This document shows positions 7,827 to 15,033 of a stretch of DNA of 22,488 bases, one piece after another; the first letter of the stretch is position 1, and each line of letters opens with the position of its first letter. The position numbers and the translations under genes were made by a program. The stretch comes from Anaerolineaceae bacterium UBA5311 (GTDB lineage Bacteria; Chloroflexota; Anaerolineae; Anaerolineales; Anaerolineaceae). The notes under the pieces are model-generated. The model had not been told where the DNA came from and made no database searches. It saw nothing but the letters and a program-made list of their open reading frames with translations. The DNA lies in NCBI GenBank assembly GCA_002411175.1, contig DHRN01000089.1:1723-24210 (forward strand), in the 5' to 3' direction.

Positions 7827-8816
7827 CTAATTGACCCTGATCCGCGGGTCGACTATAGCGTACAGGATATCAGACACCAAAATACTGACCTGTGTTAGCA
7901 AAATCAAAAATACCATGTAGAACATAGCAAACGGAATGTCACCGCGAATGATCGCCTGGTAAGATATATAACCGATCCCAGGGATCTGATAGAGTGTCTC
8001 AGTGATCATTGCTCCCGTAAACATGCCAGGTAAAATACCACTCAGCGAAGTCACCAGGGGGATCAGCGTGTTTCGAAAAGCATGCTTGTTAATCACGACT
8101 TTTTCAGGCAAGCCTTTTGCGCGGGCAGTCCGGATATAGTCAGAGTTGAGCACTTCCAGCATGTTTGTACGCGTATATCGCATCAACCCTCCCACCGAGA
8201 GCATCATCAGAGTGATTACAGGAAGGACGAGGTGATAGGCGATATCAATGGTTTGTTCGAATGAAGTCATCGTCGTATGGAAACGACCGGTCAAACCATA
8301 GAGATCGAACCATTGCAGCTTGATCGCAAATACGTACTTCAGGATCGTAGCAAGGAAAAACGTTGGTAATGAAATACCCATCAGGGCGAAGAATGTAATC
8401 GCGTAATCTGTGCGGCTATATTGCTTTCTCGCCGCCAGGATACCCAATGGTATTGCGATAAAAAATTGTACCAATGTGGTGACGATATTCAGGATAATCG
8501 ACACCCATATTACTTCCGAAAACTTCTCAGTTACTGGTACAGCATAATGCCAGGATTCACCAAAATCTCCCTTAATTGCGTTACCCAACCAACCGAAAAA
8601 GCCGGGAATAATGCCCTTATCCAAACCGTAAACCTGGTTTAACTCTGTGATCCATTCCTGGTACGTTTTTGTACTCAGGGGGTTCGAAGCTCGTTGACGG
8701 GCAACAGATTCAACGTAGGATGTAGGTAAACTACGAATGACCGTATAAGAAAGCATTGCTCCAAAGAAGGTGATAAAGAGACCCAGGATGATTCTCCTTA
8801 TAATAAAATTTTTCAT
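7827..8816 (-). CDS. oppB: OppB-type ABC transporter permease
   Basis: This is the partner permease of OppC: 329 aa, a normal length, with the family's opening (RRIILGLFITFFGAMLSY as TM1), an extracellular loop, and about six membrane segments. The cytoplasmic EAA-type loop is visible as RTARAKGLPEKVVINKHAFR, and the C-terminal end DPRIRVN is typical. Unlike OppC it carries no insertion. The ATG at 8816 has GAGGAGC upstream. It follows oppA with a 113-nt gap that contains a 13-bp stem-loop. Confidence 0.95.
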   Translation of the reverse strand: MKNFIIRRIILGLFITFFGAMLSYTVIRSLPTSYVESVARQRASNPLSTKTYQEWITELNQVYGLDKGIIPGFFGWLGNAIKGDFGESWHYAVPVTEKFSEVIWVSIILNIVTTLVQFFIAIPLGILAARKQYSRTDYAITFFALMGISLPTFFLATILKYVFAIKLQWFDLYGLTGRFHTTMTSFEQTIDIAYHLVLPVITLMMLSVGGLMRYTRTNMLEVLNSDYIRTARAKGLPEKVVINKHAFRNTLIPLVTSLSGILPGMFTGAMITETLYQIPGIGYISYQAIIRGDIPFAMFYMVFLILLTQVSILVSDILYAIVDPRIRVN

Positions 8817-8871
8817 AAACGCTCCTCAATTTACTGTGTGGGTAAAGGAAGACTCAAGTGGTTAGTGACGT

Positions 8872-8901
8872 AATGAGCCCACCCAAGCGGGTGGGCTCAT
8901 T
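8872..8901 (-). promoter_or_regulatory. Stem-loop between oppA and oppB
   Basis: This is a perfect 13-bp inverted repeat (AATGAGCCCACCC / GGGTGGGCTCATT) with a 4-nt loop, 28 nt after the oppA stop. On the coding (minus) strand it is followed by ACGTCACT with no T run, so it is not a standard intrinsic terminator in that direction. A likely role is to protect the oppA 3' end from decay, or to limit readthrough, giving more binding protein than permease. That role is inferred from similar arrangements in other importer operons. Confidence 0.6.
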
Positions 8902-8929
8902 GTTTTCATTACCCTTTACAGGTCACTGG

Positions 8930-11473
8930 TTAGTTCATCTCCACCAGTTCGAGATCGTTCATCCAGCCCCAGAAAGTAGTAATATCGGGAGTCAAGCTTT
9001 CGATATTGATACGCTCGGTACTGAAGATGATAGCGTTCTTGCGCTGGTAGGTCGGAATTTCGACAGCCCAGTCGATGATGCGGTCCAAAGCCTGTTTGTA
9101 GATGGCTTTGCGGAATGACTGTTCATCGCTCAGGCGGGCTTCCATAATCAGATCATCGAGTTCCGCGTCCATAATGTGATAGTGATTGGACGTGGAAGGA
9201 CCGTCACCTTCAACGGTGTTGGTGCTGTAGTAGACCTGGTACATATCGGGGTCAATAGTTGAGCCCCAGGCTGCAGTCCAGCATTCCTGAGTGCCGGCAT
9301 CCAGTGCATCCCAGAGGATGTTGGCGTCAGCGGGGTCGTTGATGTTGAGTTCGATACCGATGTTGCCAAGGGAATCGCGGGCACCAGTCAAAATCGCGAA
9401 GGCGGGATGGTCACCAGTACCGCCACCAGGAACGATAACTTCGTAAGAAAGTTTCGCGCCTTCGGGGGCTTCGGTAACAACGCCGTCAACGACGGTGTAG
9501 CCAGCGGCTTCAAAGAAACCAGCGGCGGCAACTTCGGCAGCGGCATATTTATCTTCCTGGGTCATTTCTGCGGTGTAGATGGGGTTGCCATCGACATCCA
9601 CGGAGAATGCAATCGCGTAGCCTTCGTCAGTCGGCTGGGGAGCAGCCCAGGAGGTGTTGGAAATTGGGTAGTTGATGACGGCGGCGCCTTCACCATAGTA
9701 GCTGTCAACTGCGACATCGCGGTAGACAGAGTAAATGGTGGCAAGCCCGCGGCGCAGGTTCTTGGAAGCATCGGAGTCGGGGTCACCGTCCACGTTAACT
9801 GTGGAGGCGTTAATGCCGATATAGCCATAACCAAGGTTGTCAACCAGGCTCGTGGTAATCACGGGACCGGTCATTTCGCCATTGGCGTTGGCATCCATAA
9901 CTTCCTGGAAGCGGGTCTGGTTGTAGCTCATCTCGCCAGCGTCGGCGACACCAGAGGTCAAAGCGGTAACAACTTCAGCTGACTGGGTTTCACGGAATTG
10001 GATTTCGCGAATCTTGGGTGAGCCTCTGTAATAGAATTCGTTGGCTTCGAAGTAAACAACACGGTTGGTGTATTCGACAAACTTGTAAGCGCCGGCGCCC
10101 ATGGGGGTGGCGGTAAGGCTCTGCTGTTTGGAAAGATCGCCGTATTCAAAACCGAACATATTGTTTTCGTAGTCATAGAGATCGCGGCTGCCGTAGTAGT
10201 GCAGCGGAGTGATCGGCTGACCAAGGATGCTGTAGACAGCGGGTGCTTCGTAACCGGTGGTGACAACCTGGATGGTGTAATCATCAAGCTTGGTGATACC
10301 AGCGATATTGGGAACACCCTCGTCGCCCATGGATTCGTCCATCGGACCAAAGTAGCCGATGAAGGCGGTCTTAACATTAGCGACAATATCGGTGCCGGCA
10401 GCTGATTCGTAGGGGAATGCAGCGCGGTAATCGTTGTCATAGCTGAACATAATCTCGTTGTAGTAATCTTCAACGGTCGGGAAGGTTTCGACGAGGTCGA
10501 AGGTAGCTTCGGACGGAACTGTCAGAACGCCATCTTCGCCAACTTCTCCAAAGCCCCAAAGAACCATACCAAGGGCAACCTGGAGACCTTCGTTTTCAGC
10601 AACAACTTCGGGTTCGTGACCGATGTAGTCTGCGGCGTAGGCATCGCGGTAGTTTTGATCAACGTAGTTAACAATACCCTGGGCTTCAGCCAAACCGGCA
10701 GCAGCGAGTTGGTCCCAGACATAAGCTTGTTGTTCTTCTGTCCAGGCATCGCCAGCGTATTCGTGGTCCATGCCAGCGGCATAGATGTCTTCGAAGAATG
10801 CATCGTACTTTTCGTAAACTTCGGAGGTCGTCTGGGTCTGGTAGTCACTCAAACCGATAATCGGGTAGGAGCTCAAAGTAGTTGAGCCTGAATAGGTGGG
10901 ATCCAGGAAAGTGTAGTAGGTGAAGATCAGGTCATCAGCAGTGACAGGTTCGCCATCGGAGAACTTCATGCCAACGCGCAGGCGAGCGGTATAAGTGGTG
11001 GTGTCAGCATCTGGGTCATAATCGACGTTGATGTCAGCGGCACCCTTATACAGGTAATCGACGCCGTTGTAATTGTGAGTTTCACCTTCAATAGCGTTGT
11101 AGATAATACCGCCAACGCGGTCAGTGGTCATCACGGCAACCTGGGTCATATTGGCAACATCCATGTCGTAGCCGGTTTCGCCAAAGAAGGGGCTGAACTT
11201 CTGTGAGAAGTCCTGATACGCGACAACCATGGGGGTGTCAATTGTTGGGGCGGTGGGAAGATTTTCGCCAAAAGGTTGATCTTCGAACACGGGTTCCGGT
11301 TCGGTTTCGACCTCGGTGGGTTCTTCAACAGGTTCTTCCACTGGGGCTTCGGTTTCGACGACCGGGGGTTCGGTTTCAACCGGAGCTTCGGTGGGAGTGC
11401 CGCAAGCGGCGAGTGCTACGCCAAACATGACGAGCACAATCAAGATAGAAAGGTTTCGTGCAAATTTACTCAT
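8930..11473 (-). CDS. oppA: Oligopeptide-type extracellular substrate-binding lipoprotein, oversized
   Basis: This is the binding protein of the importer, 847 aa where Opp/Dpp proteins usually have about 500-620. It starts with a lipoprotein signal ending LAAC (Cys 24), followed by a Glu/Pro/Thr-rich linker to about residue 66 that would act as a spacer from the membrane. The family 5 solute-binding fold is recognisable from text such as LRVGMKFSDGEPVTADDLIF (164-183) and later GAGAYKFVEY. About 180 residues between roughly 205 and 388, rich in Tyr, Ala and acidic residues, interrupt the usual fold. The ATG at 11473 was chosen over an upstream in-frame start because it opens the signal peptide and has AGGAG 5 nt upstream. 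It is the first gene after a consensus promoter. Ligand unknown; peptide is the default guess. Confidence 0.92.
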   Translation of the reverse strand: MSKFARNLSILIVLVMFGVALAACGTPTEAPVETEPPVVETEAPVEEPVEEPTEVETEPEPVFEDQPFGENLPTAPTIDTPMVVAYQDFSQKFSPFFGETGYDMDVANMTQVAVMTTDRVGGIIYNAIEGETHNYNGVDYLYKGAADINVDYDPDADTTTYTARLRVGMKFSDGEPVTADDLIFTYYTFLDPTYSGSTTLSSYPIIGLSDYQTQTTSEVYEKYDAFFEDIYAAGMDHEYAGDAWTEEQQAYVWDQLAAAGLAEAQGIVNYVDQNYRDAYAADYIGHEPEVVAENEGLQVALGMVLWGFGEVGEDGVLTVPSEATFDLVETFPTVEDYYNEIMFSYDNDYRAAFPYESAAGTDIVANVKTAFIGYFGPMDESMGDEGVPNIAGITKLDDYTIQVVTTGYEAPAVYSILGQPITPLHYYGSRDLYDYENNMFGFEYGDLSKQQSLTATPMGAGAYKFVEYTNRVVYFEANEFYYRGSPKIREIQFRETQSAEVVTALTSGVADAGEMSYNQTRFQEVMDANANGEMTGPVITTSLVDNLGYGYIGINASTVNVDGDPDSDASKNLRRGLATIYSVYRDVAVDSYYGEGAAVINYPISNTSWAAPQPTDEGYAIAFSVDVDGNPIYTAEMTQEDKYAAAEVAAAGFFEAAGYTVVDGVVTEAPEGAKLSYEVIVPGGGTGDHPAFAILTGARDSLGNIGIELNINDPADANILWDALDAGTQECWTAAWGSTIDPDMYQVYYSTNTVEGDGPSTSNHYHIMDAELDDLIMEARLSDEQSFRKAIYKQALDRIIDWAVEIPTYQRKNAIIFSTERINIESLTPDITTFWGWMNDLELVEMN

Positions 11474-11506
11474 TATTCTCCTAATTCTCCTTCTAAGATT
11501 TAGATT

Positions 11507-11535
11507 ATTATAAATTAATAAGAATTTAGTGTCAA
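11507..11535 (-). promoter_or_regulatory. Consensus promoter of the opp operon
   Basis: On the minus strand TTGACA (11530-11535) and TATAAT (11507-11512) match the sigma-70 consensus exactly with a 17-nt spacer. The predicted start near 11500 leaves a leader of about 27 nt that includes the oppA ribosome binding site. No operator is evident. Confidence 0.85.
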
Positions 11536-11566
11536 CACGGGTTGATTTCACCAGCATCTTACTAAT

Positions 11567-12127
11567 TCATTCGCTTTTAACAGGAGTTTCCTCCTTTTCG
11601 ATCTCAATCTCGTTCGCTTTTCTAAATATAATCCAGATAAGCACAGAGGTTGCCAGCACCAGTCCGGAATAAATTGCCTCACGATCCAACGCCTGGAGGT
11701 TGGCTGCAAAAACAAGGTAAATCAAGATCCCAATAATGCCGATTGCCATAAAAATCAGGTATAAACGGCTCATATTGATGATTCTTTTGTATGACAAACC
11801 AATTTCTTCGTTGCGATAAGGTCTTTTTTGGTTCGGGATCCTCAAAATACCGGCAGCGAGGAACACAAGCGGAAAGAAAGCTGCCGTATAAGGTATGGCG
11901 GCATACATCCGGTTCAGACCAGGGTTGTTGATAAACCCCGCACCGATATGCAGGGCGCAGGCAGCCATAAACAGCAGCAGAATCTGCCGCCTGAAGCTCT
12001 TAATTTGAGATTCTTCGAGTTTGAGATGGAAATAATCACCTTGATAAACTGCGGTCTTCTTTACACGACCGCTGCCATCTTCCGACTCGACGAGGTCATA
12101 GTCTTTTATGTATTTTTTCGAAGCCAT
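11567..12127 (-). CDS. Four-TM membrane protein of unknown function upstream of oppA
   Basis: From the ATG at 12127 this is a 186-aa protein. About 45 polar residues (with YDLVESEDGSGRVKK and VYQGDYF) come first, then four membrane segments at about 48-66, 74-95, 121-142 and 152-168, and a charged Glu/Lys-rich tail. I recognise no named family. A GTG 15 codons upstream (12172) is also possible; neither start has a good Shine-Dalgarno. A TGTTACAAT extended -10 lies just upstream of 12127, so it may have its own promoter. It lies on the same strand between the orphan binding protein and the opp promoter, so it could be an accessory to either; this is inference. Confidence 0.78.
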   Translation of the reverse strand: MASKKYIKDYDLVESEDGSGRVKKTAVYQGDYFHLKLEESQIKSFRRQILLLFMAACALHIGAGFINNPGLNRMYAAIPYTAAFFPLVFLAAGILRIPNQKRPYRNEEIGLSYKRIINMSRLYLIFMAIGIIGILIYLVFAANLQALDREAIYSGLVLATSVLIWIIFRKANEIEIEKEETPVKSE

Positions 12128-12205
12128 AACTACCAGTTGGACAATTGTAACATCCATTTTCCGATTTGGCACAAGTTAACAATTGGCTTATTGGCTGCCG
12201 CGACG

Positions 12206-14089
12206 TTAATCTGTTGGGGAGAATTTCCACAAAACCTCAAAAGTTGCCTCTCCAGGCAAATTGACCCGCTTTGAAGCCGCCCACAAGCGATATTGGGGCA
12301 TCAGGGGGATAGCCGGCAGGTATTCCGCCATCAAAGCAGCCTCATCCAGCGCTTCACCGTCTGGCAGCCTGTTCGATATCCGCCAGCAGGCTTCATCGAA
12401 ACTCGCGTCTTCCATGCCGGCTATGTTGGTGCCGACCCAACTATTAATAGAAGAAGGGATTTGATCTGAAGTGTAAAGCTGGCAGGTGTTGGTATGCTCC
12501 TGTTTCCAGGAGACCAACGCCAAATTAAAATTGCGCCCAAACAGGGGACCTTCCGGTCCCGGACGGTAAAGTTCAGGCAGCGGTGCCGACTGTCTGGATA
12601 AGGAAATGTAACAGCGGCTTAATCGATTGGTAATTTCTTCAGCGATATCCAGATCAACCTGGCTCTGTCCCAGCCAAAGCCCAAACGCCAATGGGGTGCC
12701 GTCGAGCACATTCGGAACGCCCTGGGCAAATCGCCCTGCTCCTGCTTCGTCGTTGGTAAACACCCATCCGATTTCCTCCAGATAGGCATTGTTAGCGTCA
12801 GGGTTGTTTGAAGACATGTTTTCCGATGTCGGAATCAGGTCTTCCGGTAAGTGTTCAGCCAGATATTCCCTGACCAATCCATCCGCGTCAATACAAGCCG
12901 CGATCGCTTTTCTGGTTTCTACATTGCCGAAAATATCTTGTCTTTGGCTGGTCCAGGGGCTATAGCTGCCGTCATCAAATTGGGCGGGTTTGATGCCAAA
13001 GACCAACTGCTGCACGGATTCCCAGTTTTCTGCAACGAGCGCGTATTTATCCAACAGTTCTTCGAGCTGACTTTTATCCAGGTTTTCGAGCTGATAGGTC
13101 ATATCCAGAAGGTCACACTGCCCGCTTTCCAGTTTTTGCAAAGCCGCGTCAAGTTCAGGTTCGATCCGGAAAATTAGCTGGTCATAAGCCGGATAGTTCT
13201 GCCCGGCAAGGATAAAATTTGGGTTTCTTTCCAAAATGATCTGGCTCTCAGGAGCCCAGCTTACCAACCTGTAAGCGCCCCAACCCAAAGGATTGCGGAC
13301 GGTCAGGTCGTTGCTGAGCAATTCGGTTGAAGCCATTTCACCTAATTGATGGACAGGAAGTGGCTGCCACAAGAGATCCTCGAGCTCGCGCGGTACAAAA
13401 CCCGGGATCCCTGTCCATACCAGGGTCTGTTCGTCAACGGCGACGAAACTGCCGGTCCTGTCGAGCGCCCACTGAAAGTGACCCAACCCGCTGCGTTCTG
13501 CGACATGATAAGAAAAAACAAAATCCTCCGCGACCAGGGCTTCGCCATCAGACCATTTCAGGTCAGGCTTTAGCCGGAATGTGACCGTAAACTGGTTCAT
13601 CTGGTATTCCTGTTCGTAGTTCCAGACCACCGGGTTCTCAATCGAATAATTGATCGCATGCTCAATCTGGGTTCCTTCAGCCAGGTAGACCACGTTTCCA
13701 GCAGCGTTGACAACCGGCTGCCCAACCCGGACTGGCACCGGCTCGAGCATGATGCCGCCATTTGCTTCGCTGGGAATGCCCTCAAAAAACAAGCTTTGAT
13801 CACTCCCATTTTCAGTTTCAAGCAGGTCCACATAGATCGCGGCAAAAACGCTCTGCTTTGCCCGGCTCGTATTGCCGTCATAACGATACAATCCGGCGGG
13901 TTCCTGTGCCATGCAAACGTTCAAAACTTTTGGAAGCGCCTCGGTTGCGGCTGGGGTGGGCGCAAGCGTCGCTGTCTGGATTACGGTTTCCTGTGTTGGC
14001 AGCGGGCTGGTCTCAACGGAATTGTTACCACATGCGGCTAAAAGAAAGCTAATTGTCAACAATACCAACAATGCTCGTGTTCGTTTCAT
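12206..14089 (-). CDS. Second oligopeptide-type substrate-binding lipoprotein, without its own permease
   Basis: This 627-aa lipoprotein (signal ending LLAAC, Cys 20) belongs to the family 5 solute-binding proteins. LRPDLKWSDGEALVAEDFVF-like text appears near residue 175-195 (FRLKPDLKWSDGEALV is visible), together with GWGAYRLVSW and LPAIPLMPQYRLW near the C-terminus. It lacks the large insertion of OppA and has ordinary length. No permease or ATPase accompanies it, so it either feeds the nearby OppBCDF or another importer, or acts as a sensor. Its ATG overlaps the rsgA stop as ATGA, a classic coupling arrangement. Confidence 0.88.
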   Translation of the reverse strand: MKRTRALLVLLTISFLLAACGNNSVETSPLPTQETVIQTATLAPTPAATEALPKVLNVCMAQEPAGLYRYDGNTSRAKQSVFAAIYVDLLETENGSDQSLFFEGIPSEANGGIMLEPVPVRVGQPVVNAAGNVVYLAEGTQIEHAINYSIENPVVWNYEQEYQMNQFTVTFRLKPDLKWSDGEALVAEDFVFSYHVAERSGLGHFQWALDRTGSFVAVDEQTLVWTGIPGFVPRELEDLLWQPLPVHQLGEMASTELLSNDLTVRNPLGWGAYRLVSWAPESQIILERNPNFILAGQNYPAYDQLIFRIEPELDAALQKLESGQCDLLDMTYQLENLDKSQLEELLDKYALVAENWESVQQLVFGIKPAQFDDGSYSPWTSQRQDIFGNVETRKAIAACIDADGLVREYLAEHLPEDLIPTSENMSSNNPDANNAYLEEIGWVFTNDEAGAGRFAQGVPNVLDGTPLAFGLWLGQSQVDLDIAEEITNRLSRCYISLSRQSAPLPELYRPGPEGPLFGRNFNLALVSWKQEHTNTCQLYTSDQIPSSINSWVGTNIAGMEDASFDEACWRISNRLPDGEALDEAALMAEYLPAIPLMPQYRLWAASKRVNLPGEATFEVLWKFSPTD

Positions 14090-15012
14090 TCTTCATCATC
14101 CTCCATGTCACCACCAAAGCGCAGCCTCAGGTAAGATTCGTATCTGCCGGGGTGGATTTCGCCCGTCTCGACAGCCGTTCGTACAGCACAGCCGGGTTCG
14201 TGCGAATGGCTGCAGTCGTTAAACCGGCATTTCGGAACCAGGGGGGCAATTTCTTTAAAATAGGCATCCAGCTCTTCCCCCTCGACATCCCACAAAGCCA
14301 GCGTGCGCAAACCGGGAACATCGGCTATATATCCGCCCACTGGCAATTTAAATAACTGCCGAACCTGGGTTGTGTGGCGTCCCTTACCGGATTCCCGCCC
14401 TACATCAGCAGTCTCCAGCTCAACGCCGGGCAGAATGCGATTGATCAGGCTCGATTTTCCAACTCCTGACGGACCTGCCAGGGAGGTGATTTTCCCAGCC
14501 AGGTAGGAGCGCATCTCTTCCACGCCTTCTCCAGTTTCAGCGGATGCATAAACGACGTCATAGCCAATATCTTCATAAAGCGAAAATTTTGCCCGGGCGG
14601 TTTCGATTCCGCAGAGGTCAATTTTATTGACGACAATGACCGCAGGGATATGGGCACGCTCGGTTACAACCAAAAACCGATCCAACATTCTCAGGCTCGG
14701 CTCCGGGTTGGTGCAAGAAAAAACCAACATAGCCAGGTCGGCATTCGCGATGATTATCTGTTGATATTCGTAGTTTACACCGGTAAGCTGGCGTGAGAGC
14801 ACACTTTTTCTTGGAAGGACTTCTTCGATGCTGCCGGTCATATCGGGCTGCGGATCGATTAACACCTGGTCACCAACTGCCACCAGGTCTCCTTCCGCGC
14901 GCCCTTTGCGCAAACGACCTCTCAAGCGGCAGCGATAGATGCCGGCATCCGTCTGCACATCCTGGTAGCCCGCCTGGGTGCGGATGACCAATCCCTGGAT
15001 CAGCTCAGGCAT
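14086..15012 (-). CDS. rsgA: Small ribosomal subunit biogenesis GTPase RsgA
   Basis: RsgA (YjeQ/EngC) is a cytoplasmic GTPase that checks late maturation of the 30S subunit. The 308-aa protein has an N-terminal OB-fold and then the circularly permuted GTPase order: G4 NKID at 129-132 comes before G1 GPSGVGKS at 180-187, followed by G3 DVPG at 231-234. The C-terminal zinc site C262-x4-C267-x-H269-x5-C275 is intact. The ATG at 15012 lies 21 nt after the PBP stop, and its own stop overlaps the next start by 4 nt, so it sits inside a compact operon with cell-wall and binding-protein genes. Confidence 0.96.
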   Translation of the reverse strand: MPELIQGLVIRTQAGYQDVQTDAGIYRCRLRGRLRKGRAEGDLVAVGDQVLIDPQPDMTGSIEEVLPRKSVLSRQLTGVNYEYQQIIIANADLAMLVFSCTNPEPSLRMLDRFLVVTERAHIPAVIVVNKIDLCGIETARAKFSLYEDIGYDVVYASAETGEGVEEMRSYLAGKITSLAGPSGVGKSSLINRILPGVELETADVGRESGKGRHTTQVRQLFKLPVGGYIADVPGLRTLALWDVEGEELDAYFKEIAPLVPKCRFNDCSHSHEPGCAVRTAVETGEIHPGRYESYLRLRFGGDMEDDEE

Positions 15013-15033
15013 CTGCCTCGCTACCTACGCGCA

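Noticed and set aside
8872..8901. The oppA-oppB stem-loop as a rho-independent terminator
   Set aside because: No T run follows it on the minus strand; T residues lie on the plus-strand side, where no gene needs terminating.
9407..9982. A 191-codon glycine-rich plus-strand open frame
   Set aside because: It mirrors the oppA coding sequence on the opposite strand; its Gly/Val-rich composition is the complement of Ala/Thr/Asp codons.
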